Positions 9,009 to 17,682 of a DNA stretch of 64,000 bases are shown here, one piece after another (position 1 is the first letter of the stretch; each line of letters starts with the position of its first letter). The DNA is taken from the NCBI GenBank assembly GCA_017886205.1, contig JAFNEO010000046.1, forward strand, positions 13,856-77,855. Reading direction: 5' to 3'. The notes below the pieces were generated by a model. It was not told the DNA's origin, did not search any database, and was given only the letters and a program-made list of their open reading frames with translations. The stretch comes from Candidatus Aminicenantota bacterium (GTDB taxonomy: Bacteria; Acidobacteriota; Aminicenantia; Aminicenantales; UBA8522). A program made the translations under genes and the position numbers.

Positions 9009-10258
9009 TATACGAGCGGGGTGAAGCCGGGGACTGCGACGGGGTCGACCGGGTTCGGACCGAACCCGAAGTTTTTCGGGGTCAGGTCGAGCAATGAACT
9101 ACTCATGGCCCAGTCCCAGTTGATCGCCCGGCCGGTGTAGGCGCTCATCCGGCCGATGATGGCGCACATGGTGCTCTCGGCGACCTGCCGGCCCTCGTTG
9201 AGCGGCTTCCCGCCGCGGATCGAGGCGATGAGGTCCGTATGCTCCTGGACATACGGGTTGATTTCCTCGCCCTCGAACTTCCAGGGGGATGCGCCATTGA
9301 TCTCGCCGTAGCCGAAGGCAACTCCCTTGGTCCCGACCAGTCTCTCCTCCACCCTGTCGGCGGCTCCCTTGGTCTGCCGGCACATGCTCATGACACGTAC
9401 GCCGTTGGGGTACTCGTACTCGACGGCGAAGTGGTCGAAGATGTTGCCGAACTCGGGGCCCGTCCTCGCCTGCCGCCCTCCCATCCCCATGACCTTTACT
9501 GGGAGCGCCTGGAAGGCCCAGTTGACGACGTCGATGTTGTGGACGTGCTGCTCGACGATGTGGTCGCCCGAAAGCCAGGTGAAATACAGCCAGTTCCGGC
9601 ACTGCCACTCCATCTCCGACATGCCCGGCTCCCTCTGCTTCACCCAGAGGTCACCCTGGTTCCAGTAGCACTGCCCGCCGACGAGCTCGCCGATGGCCCC
9701 TTCATGGATCCGCTTCATTATCTCAAGGTAACTCGCCTGGTGTCGGCGCTGCGTTCCGGCGACGATGGCCAAGCCTTTCTGCTTGGCCAAGTCCGACGAG
9801 GCTAGGACCGAACGGATCCCGACCGGATCGACGGCCACCGGCTTTTCCATGAAGACGTTTTTTCCAGCCTCGACGGCCGCCTTGAGCTGCATCGGCCGGA
9901 ACCCCGGCGGAGAAGCCATGATGACCAGGTTTACTTCAGGCAGAGCCGAAAGCTTCTTGAAGCCGTCGAACCCGGTGAACATCCGCTCGGGCGTGACCTT
10001 GACCTTGTCGGGATGCTTTTCCTTGATTGTCTTGAGGGAAGACTCGATCCGGTCCATGAAGAGGTCGTACATGGCCACGACTTCGACCCCGGCCGAGGAG
10101 TTCAAACAGTCGATGGCCGCTCCGGTCCCGCGGCCGCCGCAGCCGACGACCCCGACCCGGATTGTGTCCGAGCCCGCAGCGTGGGCTTCGGGGATGCGGG
10201 GCATCGCCGCCGCCAGCGAAACCGCCGCCGTCGTCTTAATAAATTCTCTTCGTTTCAT
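9008..10258 (-). CDS. Tat-exported Gfo/Idh/MocA family oxidoreductase
   Basis: A 416-residue paralogue of the oxidoreductase downstream. The N-terminus MKRREFIKT carries a twin-arginine motif and a hydrophobic core ending near AHA, predicting Tat export. The nucleotide-binding motif is VGVVGCGGRGTG; VVAMYDLF and VFMEKPVAVD follow, the latter holding the family lysine. HIVEQHVHNIDVVNWAF is a typical substrate-binding helix of the C-terminal domain. AGGAGG stands 5 bases before the ATG. The gene begins 9 bases after the TIM-barrel isomerase gene, so the two are cotranscribed. Such paired periplasmic oxidoreductases are thought to oxidise glycosides, but the substrate here is not determined by sequence. 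Confidence 0.88.
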   Translation of the reverse strand: MKRREFIKTTAAVSLAAAMPRIPEAHAAGSDTIRVGVVGCGGRGTGAAIDCLNSSAGVEVVAMYDLFMDRIESSLKTIKEKHPDKVKVTPERMFTGFDGFKKLSALPEVNLVIMASPPGFRPMQLKAAVEAGKNVFMEKPVAVDPVGIRSVLASSDLAKQKGLAIVAGTQRRHQASYLEIMKRIHEGAIGELVGGQCYWNQGDLWVKQREPGMSEMEWQCRNWLYFTWLSGDHIVEQHVHNIDVVNWAFQALPVKVMGMGGRQARTGPEFGNIFDHFAVEYEYPNGVRVMSMCRQTKGAADRVEERLVGTKGVAFGYGEINGASPWKFEGEEINPYVQEHTDLIASIRGGKPLNEGRQVAESTMCAIIGRMSAYTGRAINWDWAMSSSLLDLTPKNFGFGPNPVDPVAVPGFTPLV

Positions 10259-10267
10259 TGATTCCTC

Positions 10268-11188
10268 CTAGAATGAATCGCAGGCGCGGTAGGCCTCGAT
10301 CACGGCCCGCTCGCCCTGTTTGCCCTCCAGGCTGTGGCCGTGCTCCATGCACAGGGCCCCCTGGTATCCCTTTTGATAGATGTATTTGAAAATATTCTTG
10401 TAGTTGATCTCTCCCGTGTTCGGTTCCTTCCGGCCCGGGTTGTCGCCGATGTGAAATGCGGCCAGCTCATCCCAGGCCATCTCGATGTTGGGGATGAGGT
10501 TGCCCTCGCTGATTTGCTGGTGATACATGTCGTTAAGGATCTTACAGGAAGGACTGGCCACGCCCCGGCAGATCTCATAGGCCTGAGGGATCCGCGTCAG
10601 GAACAGGCCCGGATGGTCCTTGGGGTTAAGGGGCTCGAGCACCAGAATGAGACCGGCAGGCTCGCAGACCTCCATACAGGCCTTCAGGTTATCGATGACG
10701 TTGGCCGTCTGGTATTCCCAGGCCAGGCTTTCGTCGTACCTTCCCGGCACGACGAGCGCCCAGCGGCAGTTGACCCGCTTGGAGGTTTCGACACCCTGCC
10801 TCATCGTCTCCACGAGCATGGTGCGAGCCTCTTTATCCCGGGTGATGAAGCTCTTAACCTTGAAGTCGGCGTAGAGGACGAACGGCCCCAGAATCATGTC
10901 CCGTTTGGCGAGCTCTCTGGCGATGAGCTCCTGATCGGATACTGATCTCCCCATGATCCCGTTGTCAAACATGGCGCCGAACCCCTCGTCGGCAGCGAAC
11001 TGGATCTGGGCGACGAGATCGTTGCCGGCATGGTTCTTGAACTGGCCGAAGGAAGGGGCGTATTTCAGCTTGAAGCGTCCCTTTTTCGGCCCAGGCTCGG
11101 CTTGGGTGGAAGCGCGGAGCGTCGCGGACCCGGCGGCGGAAAGCACTGCGGCCCCGAGCGCCCCGGCCAACAATTCCCTCCGTTTCAT
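10268..11188 (-). CDS. Exported TIM-barrel sugar isomerase/epimerase (hydroxypyruvate-isomerase family)
   Basis: A 306-residue member of the xylose-isomerase-like TIM-barrel family (AP endonuclease 2 superfamily), close to hydroxypyruvate isomerases. It starts MKRRELLAG followed by a hydrophobic, alanine-rich segment, a weak twin-arginine or Sec signal. Metal-binding glutamate and histidine positions are visible in LVLEPLN, DMYHQQISEG, HIGDNPGRKEP and ALCMEHGHS. Family members use a divalent metal to isomerise or epimerise sugars or keto-acids. It is first in the operon with the two Gfo/Idh/MocA enzymes and ThuA-HEAT. A weak reverse-strand promoter (TATAAA at 11220-11225, TTGATT at 11241-11246, 15-base spacer) lies just upstream. 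Confidence 0.82.
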   Translation of the reverse strand: MKRRELLAGALGAAVLSAAGSATLRASTQAEPGPKKGRFKLKYAPSFGQFKNHAGNDLVAQIQFAADEGFGAMFDNGIMGRSVSDQELIARELAKRDMILGPFVLYADFKVKSFITRDKEARTMLVETMRQGVETSKRVNCRWALVVPGRYDESLAWEYQTANVIDNLKACMEVCEPAGLILVLEPLNPKDHPGLFLTRIPQAYEICRGVASPSCKILNDMYHQQISEGNLIPNIEMAWDELAAFHIGDNPGRKEPNTGEINYKNIFKYIYQKGYQGALCMEHGHSLEGKQGERAVIEAYRACDSF

Positions 11189-11340
11189 GGCAGGCCTCCT
11201 TTCAGGATCTCCCTAATCCTTTATAGCAACGGCGCGAGAAAATCAACCCGAATCAGGCTCCCTAACGAAAAGCAAGGAAAGGTGGGGACGGATCTCTCTT
11301 CTCGTCCGGAACCAGGCCCGCCTGGAGAAGCCGGGGGCAA

Positions 11341-11369
11341 TTGACACGGACGGCCAGATATCGCAAAAT
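11341..11369 (+). promoter_or_regulatory. Predicted sigma70-type promoter for the polymerase gene
   Basis: TTGACA (11341-11346), 17-base spacer, CAAAAT (11364-11369). It lies 35 bases upstream of the ATG at 11404. The -10 element is weak, so confidence is moderate. Confidence 0.4.
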
Positions 11370-11403
11370 AGCTTCTTGATTCGCCTCGATTTTTTGATGA
11401 TTC

Positions 11404-12675
11404 ATGGATGACACTCACAGCGCTCCGGATCGGCCGGCCCAACCGGTCGTAGTGACCAAGCCTGACCACCCGATATCACAGCAAGACATCGACCCCGATG
11501 CCTTAAAAATCATCTACCGACTGCATCGGCTGGGTTTCACGGCCTACCTGACCGGCGGGGCGGTCCGCGACCTTATGTTGGGGCGTCCGGCCAAGGATTT
11601 CGACGTCGTCTCCGATGCCCGTCCCGGACAGATCAAGAAGCGCTTCCCTAGGGCCTACATCATCGGCCGGCGCTTCCGGCTGGCCCACGTCCATTTCGGC
11701 GGCGGGAAGTACATCGAGGTGGCGACTTTCCGGAGGATTTCCGACCAGGCCGCGCGGGAAACACCCGCCGAGGAAAGCGCTCCGGCGCATCCTTATGGAA
11801 CGCCCCAGGAAGACGCCTTCCGCCGGGATATCACCATCAACGCCCTCTATTATGATGTCATTAACGATGCCGTCGTCGACTACGTCGGCGGCCTCGCGGA
11901 CATTGCCCGCCGGACCGTCCGGGTCATCGGGAATCCAGCGGAGCGTTTCACCGAGGATCCCATCCGCATCTGGCGCGTCCTTCGTTATGCCGCCCGCCTG
12001 GGGTTCGCCGTCGAGGAGGCCGCCGAGCGGGAGATCCCCGGCCACGCCCACCTGATCGCCGCCTCTTCCGGGGCGCGTCTCTACGAAGAGCTCAACAAGG
12101 ACCTCGCCTTCGAAACCCGGCCGGTGCTGGAGACACTCCGGAAATACGCCATTCTCAGGCACGTCTTCGGGAAGGCGGGCGAGGCCTACGAAAGCGACGC
12201 GGAGCTGTTCTCCAGGTTAAGCTCGCTTCTCGATATTGTGGACCGGGCCAGGACGGCGGGACTCTTGCTCACGATCGAAGAGATGTACGCCGTGCTGTTC
12301 TGGCCGTGGGTTCAGCCGCTGCTCGAGGCGAGCGGAGTGGATTATCACAAGGTCCTCAGCGGCGCTTTTCGAGACGCCGGGATGAGGGTGAACATCCCCC
12401 GGAACCTGAGGGCCGATTCGGGCCAGGTCCTGATCATCGTCGCGGCCATGGACCGGGCCCTGCGCACGGGCCGGATACGCTGGTCGTTGCTTCAAAGGCC
12501 TCATTTCGGGCCGGCCCAGCGGCTCTATTTTCTGATCTTCAAAGGTCGGCTGCCGGGAAAAGACGAATCCTTCGAAGCCCTGTTTCGTCAGGGCTTTCCG
12601 GGGGGAGGCAAGGGGATGAAGCGTCGGCGTCGCCGCCGTTCTTTCCGGGGCGGGCCTCTCCCGGATCAAAAATAG
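11404..12675 (+). CDS. pcnB: Poly(A) polymerase / CCA-adding nucleotidyltransferase family (PcnB-like)
   Basis: A 423-residue class II nucleotidyltransferase. The head domain shows TGGAVRDLMLG and the catalytic carboxylates in KDFDVVSD, then GRRFRLAHVHFG and IEVATFRR, a pattern typical of PcnB poly(A) polymerases. A helical neck and body follow (RRDITINALYYD, EDPIRIWRVLRYAARLGF). The C-terminus is strongly basic (KRRRRRRSFRGG), as in E. coli PAP I. Poly(A) polymerases tag RNA 3' ends for decay. Bacterial CCA-adding enzymes share the fold, and in some phyla the same branch performs CCA addition, so the activity is not settled. There is no clear ribosome-binding site; the transcript leader appears short. 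Confidence 0.8.
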   Translation: MDDTHSAPDRPAQPVVVTKPDHPISQQDIDPDALKIIYRLHRLGFTAYLTGGAVRDLMLGRPAKDFDVVSDARPGQIKKRFPRAYIIGRRFRLAHVHFGGGKYIEVATFRRISDQAARETPAEESAPAHPYGTPQEDAFRRDITINALYYDVINDAVVDYVGGLADIARRTVRVIGNPAERFTEDPIRIWRVLRYAARLGFAVEEAAEREIPGHAHLIAASSGARLYEELNKDLAFETRPVLETLRKYAILRHVFGKAGEAYESDAELFSRLSSLLDIVDRARTAGLLLTIEEMYAVLFWPWVQPLLEASGVDYHKVLSGAFRDAGMRVNIPRNLRADSGQVLIIVAAMDRALRTGRIRWSLLQRPHFGPAQRLYFLIFKGRLPGKDESFEALFRQGFPGGGKGMKRRRRRRSFRGGPLPDQK

Positions 12676-12707
12676 GTTATTCTCGTCGGGTCCGGCGCCG
12701 TCTCCGG

Positions 12708-13592
12708 CTATCGGGAAAGCTCGGTGACGATCGAGGCCAGATGACGGTTGAACTCCTCGGGGCGCTCGAGCATCGGGTAGTGCCCCATGTGGGGCAGGAT
12801 AACGGCGTCAAAATCGGCCTTCACGCGCCTCACCGCTTCCACATCCGTCGGAAAAAGGTCGCCGTTGATCGCCCAGATCGGGACGCTCAAGCGGCGGGCC
12901 GGAGGGCCGGTGTCATACCCGGCCAGGGACAGAAGCGTGGCGTAGGCCGCCTCGGGCGAGGTCCTGGCCATGCGGCGTTCGGCCTCGGCTACGATCGCTG
13001 GGTTCGCGTCGGGGTGAAAAAGGGCGCGCAACATCTGCTTTAAGCCGCCGGAAAAATCGCCGCGAAATAGCTCCGCCCTTTGCCGCGCCTCATCAGCACC
13101 GATCTTAGAGCCGAGATCCTGGAATGTGTCTACGCCGACCACTCCCAGGGCGCGGCCGGGAAGGAGCAGGGCCGCCTCGATCGCCACGGGCCCGCCCAGC
13201 GAGTTACCGATCAAGATGACTCGCCTCGGCTTCTCCGCCTCGACAACCGCGCGGACGTCGGCGGCGAACTCGGGGATTCCCCATTTCTGCCGATTTGTTC
13301 CCGACTCTCCGTGGCCGGCGAGGTCGAGGGCGAGGACCCGGTGGCGGCCCGAAAAGGCCTTGATTTGGGCGTCCCAAAACGTGCGGTCGGCCAGCCCGCC
13401 ATGGATAAAGACCAGGGCCGGCTCCCCGGCTCCGGCTGCCGAGTAGACGATCGTCACCCCGTCCGGAGCCTGGCAAGTTTTCCTTTCGATGTTGTTGACC
13501 ATTTTGGTCTCCCCCTGGTTCTGGGCTGCGGCGACAAGGGACAGCGCACCCACCGCGGCCAGCAAGAACATCCAGAATTTCAAACGCGTCAT
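12708..13592 (-). CDS. Exported alpha/beta-fold hydrolase
   Basis: A 294-residue alpha/beta hydrolase with an N-terminal signal peptide (hydrophobic residues 5-23, ending AAAQ). Family landmarks are the oxyanion-hole strand VFIHGGLADR, the nucleophile elbow GNSLGG with S131, an aspartate in AINGDLFPTD and the catalytic histidine in LPHMGHYPMLE. Together they make an apparently complete Ser-Asp-His triad, so an esterase, lipase or peptidase-like activity in the periplasm is likely. The substrate cannot be read from sequence. It follows the ABC exporter genes on the same strand by 29 bases and converges with the polymerase gene. The predicted start is an ATG with GGAGG a few bases upstream. Confidence 0.85.
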   Translation of the reverse strand: MTRLKFWMFLLAAVGALSLVAAAQNQGETKMVNNIERKTCQAPDGVTIVYSAAGAGEPALVFIHGGLADRTFWDAQIKAFSGRHRVLALDLAGHGESGTNRQKWGIPEFAADVRAVVEAEKPRRVILIGNSLGGPVAIEAALLLPGRALGVVGVDTFQDLGSKIGADEARQRAELFRGDFSGGLKQMLRALFHPDANPAIVAEAERRMARTSPEAAYATLLSLAGYDTGPPARRLSVPIWAINGDLFPTDVEAVRRVKADFDAVILPHMGHYPMLERPEEFNRHLASIVTELSR

Positions 13593-13621
13593 GGCTCCTC
13601 CTACAGAAAGAAAACGGCGGC

Positions 13622-14365
13622 CTATTCCCAGCGGAAGAAGCGGGCGGAGAGGATGATCCCGACGATAAGAACGCCGCCAAGCACAGCGACCTCGGTCAGA
13701 TGCTCCGCCCAGCCCTCTCCCGCCCAGAGCCCCCTCATCAGGGTAACGACGTGGGTCAGGGGAAGGAACCTTGAGATGTTCCGCACGGATTGGGGAAGGA
13801 CCTCCAGGGGAATGGCCGAGCCGCTGAGAAACATCATCGGGAAAGCGGCGATCATGCCGACCGCCTGGGCGATCCGCGCCGTCGACGCCACCCCGGCGAT
13901 GAGGTAGCCCAGGGCAAAAAAGGCCAGGCTTCCCAGTGTAAACCCCGCCCAGACCGAAAGAATATTTCCCTCGAACTTCATCCCGTAAACGGCTTTGCCG
14001 ACGACGACAAGCGCCGCGACCCCGATAGCGGTCATGACGTAGTAGGAGGCGATGTTCGAGATAATATAGGCCTCCGGACGCAGCGGAGTCATCCGGAACC
14101 GCCTCAGGACTCCGGCCTCACGGTTCGCGGCCGTGGCGACCGGTATCCCCATGAAGCCCACGGAAATGATGATCAGGGCGATGTAGGAGGGAACCGAGAC
14201 ATCGACCATGCCGCGGCCCCCGAAAAACGGGTTCGGCTTGTTCCCGTAGATCGTGCCGAAGAGTAGGAGGAGCATCGGCGCAAAAACGATCGTGAAGAAA
14301 GTCGCCGCCGGCTCACGGAGATAGAGCTTCAGCTCGACGAGGATGAGTTTCCAGAGGCCGCGCAT
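13622..14365 (-). CDS. ABC-2 type transporter permease
   Basis: A 247-residue integral membrane protein of the ABC-2 family with six hydrophobic segments, beginning with a cytoplasmic amphipathic stretch MRGLWKLILVELKLYLREP. The signature region LPLTHVVTLMRGLWAGE near the C-terminus is characteristic of ABC-2 exporters of the DrrB/NodJ kind. It works with the ATPase encoded 10 bases upstream to export a drug, lipid or polysaccharide; the cargo cannot be told from sequence. The next gene is an exported alpha/beta hydrolase, which may share the transcript. At 247 residues it is of normal length for single-domain ABC-2 permeases. Confidence 0.88.
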   Translation of the reverse strand: MRGLWKLILVELKLYLREPAATFFTIVFAPMLLLLFGTIYGNKPNPFFGGRGMVDVSVPSYIALIIISVGFMGIPVATAANREAGVLRRFRMTPLRPEAYIISNIASYYVMTAIGVAALVVVGKAVYGMKFEGNILSVWAGFTLGSLAFFALGYLIAGVASTARIAQAVGMIAAFPMMFLSGSAIPLEVLPQSVRNISRFLPLTHVVTLMRGLWAGEGWAEHLTEVAVLGGVLIVGIILSARFFRWE

Positions 14366-14375
14366 CAGAAGGCTC

Positions 14376-15287
14376 CTATTCCCGCATCTCTTTTCCCGTC
14401 AGGGCGAGAAAGACGTCCTCAAGGCTCGGTTGTTCGGTGCGGAGGTCACGAAAGCGGATTTTGGCGGAGTCGAGGGCCATGACGACACGGACGAGAAGCC
14501 CGTCTTCCCGGCCGAAAATGATAATGCGGCCGCCGGATTGCTCCACGCGGGTGACACCCTGGATCGCCCGGAACGGCGCCTCGTCGACCGGAGCCTCTAC
14601 GCTGAAGACAATCCTGTTTTCCGCCTCGAGCGAGGCCACAAGATTCCGGGGCGTGTCGAGAGCCACGATTTTCCCGTGATCTATGATGGCCACGCGGTCG
14701 CACAACTTCTCAGCCTCTTCCATGTAGTGCGTCGTCAAGAAAACGGTCTTTCCCCGGTCCCGGACGCCTTTGACTAAATCCCACATCGCCCGGCGCGCCT
14801 GAGGGTCGAGCCCGGTCGTCAGCTCGTCAAGGAAGACGATCTCGGGGTCGTTGATCAGGGCCAGGGCGATGAACAGGCGCTGCTTCTGGCCGCCCGAGAG
14901 CTGGCCGAAGGCCGCGCCGGCCTTCTCGGAGAGACCGAGCTGTTCGAGAAGAGCCGCTGAATCCGCCGAGCGGCGGTAGAAGGCGGCGAAAAGGCCCATG
15001 ACTTCCCGGACCTTGAGGCGGTCGGGGAGCGAGCTCTCCTGCAATTGGACACCGATCCGCTCGCGAAGTTCATACCCTTGCCGCTGCGGGTCGAGGCCCA
15101 AAACGCTCAGCCGGCCCTCGTCCGGGCGGCGGAGCCCTTCCAGGCATTCGATGGTCGTCGTCTTTCCGGCGCCGTTGGGGCCGACCATCCCGAAAATCTC
15201 GCCGGGACTGACTTCAAAAGTCACCCCATCAACCGCCCGGATGTCGCCATAGGACTTGTGCAATCGGTCGATGGCTATGGCGGTCAC
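14376..15287 (-). CDS. ABC transporter ATP-binding protein (DrrA-like)
   Basis: A 303-residue ABC ATPase. Walker A is GPNGAGKTT (residues 36-44), the signature is LSGGQKQRL, Walker B is IVFLDELTTGLD, and the switch histidine lies in LTTHYMEEAEKLCDR. A C-terminal extension of about 80 residues after the core (from about 220), ending SLEDVFLALTGKEMRE, is typical of DrrA/CcmA-type exporters. It energises the ABC-2 permease encoded directly downstream. Translation starts at a GTG (15285-15287). A good promoter precedes it at 15309-15337, so the ABC genes and probably the hydrolase form one transcript separate from the BtuB-like gene upstream. Confidence 0.9.
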   Translation of the reverse strand: MTAIAIDRLHKSYGDIRAVDGVTFEVSPGEIFGMVGPNGAGKTTTIECLEGLRRPDEGRLSVLGLDPQRQGYELRERIGVQLQESSLPDRLKVREVMGLFAAFYRRSADSAALLEQLGLSEKAGAAFGQLSGGQKQRLFIALALINDPEIVFLDELTTGLDPQARRAMWDLVKGVRDRGKTVFLTTHYMEEAEKLCDRVAIIDHGKIVALDTPRNLVASLEAENRIVFSVEAPVDEAPFRAIQGVTRVEQSGGRIIIFGREDGLLVRVVMALDSAKIRFRDLRTEQPSLEDVFLALTGKEMRE

Positions 15288-15308
15288 GCGGAATCTACCT
15301 GTCCTCCA

Positions 15309-15337
15309 TGTTTAGGGCTATTTTTCGGCCAAGTCAA
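15309..15337 (-). promoter_or_regulatory. Predicted sigma70-type promoter for the ABC exporter operon
   Basis: On the reverse strand: TTGACT (15332-15337), 17-base spacer, TAAACA (15309-15314). The start codon is about 22 bases downstream of the -10 box, so the leader is short. An imperfect hairpin around 15338-15365 lies between the receptor stop codon and this promoter. Confidence 0.5.
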
Positions 15338-15393
15338 TAGAAAGATAGTTCTTTCTGATTCTATCGTTGGGACGTTGCTCTGTTTCGATTAGC

Positions 15394-17343
15394 TCAGAGA
15401 CCGAGCCTCACCCCCGCCTGGATGGAGAAGCCCAGCGTTCCATAGCCGCAGACCATCTCATAGCGCTCATCGAGAATGTTGTCCAGGCGGACGAATAGCT
15501 GGGTGTTTTTTCCCGCCTCGTAGGAGAGGACTCCATTGAGGAGGGAATGAGAGGGAAGAGTGACGGTCAGAGCCGGCCAGACATTGTAATTCACGTCTTT
15601 CCTTAGTCCCACATAATCGAAGGAGACGGAGGTCGTCCACTTCGTTAGGAAAGAATAGGAGAGGCGCGCGGAGATCATGTCTTCCGGACGTCTGAGAAGG
15701 GGAGTCTCCCGGACCTCATCTCGCGCTTCGAGACGGCAATAGACCAGGTTGAACGAGAGAGATTCCCAGGGCCGGGCCGAGAATTCAACCTCGACACCTT
15801 TGGTCTCCGCTCGTCCGATGTTGATGTATCCCTGGATGACGGAGAAATCAATCAGGTTCTTGAAGTCGTTGTGGAAATAGGTCACGGCCGCCTTCGCCCT
15901 TCCGCCGAAGAGCGGCTGCTCGACCCCGGCGTCCCAACCCAACGAGCTCTCCGGCTTGAGTGCGGCGTTCCCGATCGGGCCGTAGATCGTTCCGGGTGCA
16001 TAAAGCTGGTAGAGGGAAGGCGACTTAAACCCGGTGCCGAGGCTGGCCCTGATCTTGGTTTGAGTGGCCGTGAATATATAGGCCGGTGCCAGTCGGTAAG
16101 TCATGGCGTCACCCGCCCGGCTGTGATGGTCCAAACGCAGGCCCGCCGTCGCGAACAGCCGCCCGGCAATCCGGATAGAATCCTGGAGATAGAGGCCAAC
16201 GGTCTCCGCCTTCCGGCGCGAGAATAGGCTCGAGAATGGGCCCCACGGACCCTCGGTCAGGTATTCCGACTCTCCCTGTTCTCTCTCGTATTCAAGGCCG
16301 GCGGTCAAGGTATGCGTGGGGTGGAGGAAGAGGTTATTCTGCCAATCGAGGGTGAGCATCCGGCCCTTGAACAGGCCCTCTTCGGTCTCTAAGGGATGGA
16401 ATTCGTCAGGCTGATTGTGATGGCTGCGGCGGGAGTCGACAACGGAAACCGCAAGCCTCTGCTCCCAGCGGTTTTTCAGGAAGAGCCCTCGCACCTGTCC
16501 CTTGAGGAAGAACGACCGGTAGTCCTGCGTGTTATTGGGATCATCACCGTAGGGCCCGCCGAAATTATCGATATCGGTTTTCGCCCAGATGGTGTGGCCG
16601 ACGAAATCGACCTCCAGGTTCTTGAGAAGCGCGATCCCCACCCTTCCGGACAGCGTCCAGTTCTTGTAGCCGTCTCGCTCCGAGTTTCCGGCGAGCGACG
16701 AATCCGCGGCCGAGACACCGCCCGTCTCGTAGCGGGAAAGGCCCAGGGAATAATCGACCGCTTTCGCCGACCCGCTGACCGCGGCCTGGCCGGTGAACGT
16801 CCCGAAGGTCCCGCCGCTTGAGGTCAGGGTCAGTCGAGGCCTGCCCAGGCCGCGTTTGGAGATGATGTTGACGACACCGCCGAGGGCATCGGACCCGTAG
16901 AGAGGGCCCTGGGGGCCGCGGAGGATTTCGAGGCGGTCGACGTTGGCGAGAAAGAAATGGGCCAGGTCGGCGGAACGGGACGGGTTGATGGGATCGTTGA
17001 GCTCGACGCCGTCCAGGAGGACAAGGGTGTGTTCGGAATTGGCGCCGCGGAGAAAGACCGACGCGGCTTCGCCCATGCCCCCGTTCTGGGCGATAGAGAC
17101 GGCCGGAGCCTCGCGCAGGGCTTCGAGGACGAACGTCTTTTTAAAGCGGCTGAGGTCGAACCCGGAAATGACCGAGATGGCGCTCCCGACTTCCCGGGCC
17201 GGGGTCTCGAGGCGCGTCGCCGTGACCACGACCTCGTGGTGCTCGGACGCAGCCTGCGGCTTGTCTTTTTGCCCCTCATCAGAATAGAGGAAGAGCGAAG
17301 CCCAAAGAAAGGCGAGGGCAATAGCGAGGACGTGTCTTTTCAT
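15394..17343 (-). CDS. btuB: TonB-dependent outer-membrane receptor, BtuB-like (cobalamin uptake)
   Basis: A 649-residue TonB-dependent receptor: signal peptide (about 1-22), a TonB-box-like segment HEVVVTATRLETP, a plug domain (about 45-155, with VFLRGANSEHTLVLLDGVELNDP and LYGSDALGGVVNIISKRG) and a C-terminal 22-strand barrel ending in leucine. The plug sequence resembles BtuB. A cobalamin riboswitch and terminator lie in its leader, which strongly supports uptake of vitamin B12 or a related corrinoid across the outer membrane. The start is ATG 17343, with AAGGAG 7 bases before it; an in-frame TTG at 17349 is less likely. No btuCDF or TonB genes are visible in this window. Confidence 0.9.
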   Translation of the reverse strand: MKRHVLAIALAFLWASLFLYSDEGQKDKPQAASEHHEVVVTATRLETPAREVGSAISVISGFDLSRFKKTFVLEALREAPAVSIAQNGGMGEAASVFLRGANSEHTLVLLDGVELNDPINPSRSADLAHFFLANVDRLEILRGPQGPLYGSDALGGVVNIISKRGLGRPRLTLTSSGGTFGTFTGQAAVSGSAKAVDYSLGLSRYETGGVSAADSSLAGNSERDGYKNWTLSGRVGIALLKNLEVDFVGHTIWAKTDIDNFGGPYGDDPNNTQDYRSFFLKGQVRGLFLKNRWEQRLAVSVVDSRRSHHNQPDEFHPLETEEGLFKGRMLTLDWQNNLFLHPTHTLTAGLEYEREQGESEYLTEGPWGPFSSLFSRRKAETVGLYLQDSIRIAGRLFATAGLRLDHHSRAGDAMTYRLAPAYIFTATQTKIRASLGTGFKSPSLYQLYAPGTIYGPIGNAALKPESSLGWDAGVEQPLFGGRAKAAVTYFHNDFKNLIDFSVIQGYINIGRAETKGVEVEFSARPWESLSFNLVYCRLEARDEVRETPLLRRPEDMISARLSYSFLTKWTTSVSFDYVGLRKDVNYNVWPALTVTLPSHSLLNGVLSYEAGKNTQLFVRLDNILDERYEMVCGYGTLGFSIQAGVRLGL

Positions 17344-17410
17344 CGCCAAACTCCTTCGCTGGTTCCCCCGCTGCTTTTTGGACAGGACTCCTCGCTGGGA
17401 GGGGTCCTCA

Positions 17411-17452
17411 TAAATAAAAAACCAACCCTGTCTTCCTCCCGAAGACGGGCTG
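17411..17452 (-). terminator. Rho-independent terminator between riboswitch and receptor gene
   Basis: Read on the reverse strand, CAGCCCGTCTTC pairs with GAAGACAGGGTTG across a short GGAG loop with one bulge, followed by a run TTTTTTATTT. It lies just after the cobalamin aptamer and before the start codon, so it is the likely expression platform: ligand binding would favour termination (inference from known B12 riboswitches). Confidence 0.75.
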
Positions 17453-17465
17453 TCGAGGGCTTAAA

Positions 17466-17621
17466 GGAGGTCTCCTGACTCCCGGATCATCCTCCTCCCA
17501 GGCCTTCCTTTCGGCGCGGCGGCCGAAAGTGGCGTCCTCTGGGATTCGTCCCCGGTTACAGTAGCGGGGGCTGTGTCCGCATCCCACGGACTTCCCAGCG
17601 CTTTAAACCCTGAACTCTCTT
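17466..17621 (-). promoter_or_regulatory. Cobalamin (AdoCbl-type) riboswitch aptamer
   Basis: The reverse strand carries the conserved elements of the B12 aptamer in order: GGGAAGTCCGTGG, the core box ACAGCCCCCGCTACTGTAA, GGGACGAATCCC, CCACTTTCGGCC, GGAAGGC, GGATGATCCGGGAG and the closing box AGTCAGGAGACCTCC. The 5' end is about 10 bases after the predicted transcription start. It sits in the leader of the BtuB-like receptor and is followed by a terminator, which predicts repression when cobalamin is plentiful. Exact ends are approximate by a few bases. Confidence 0.93.
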
Positions 17622-17637
17622 ATCAAAGAACATTCCT

Positions 17638-17666
17638 ACTATAGAAAGTTGGATCGCAGTTGTCAA
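17638..17666 (-). promoter_or_regulatory. Predicted strong promoter of the riboswitch-btuB transcript
   Basis: On the reverse strand: TTGACA (17661-17666), 17-base spacer, TATAGT (17638-17643). This is near consensus and placed so that transcription begins about 10 bases before the cobalamin aptamer. Confidence 0.75.
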
Positions 17667-17682
17667 ATTATTCGGCTGGACA

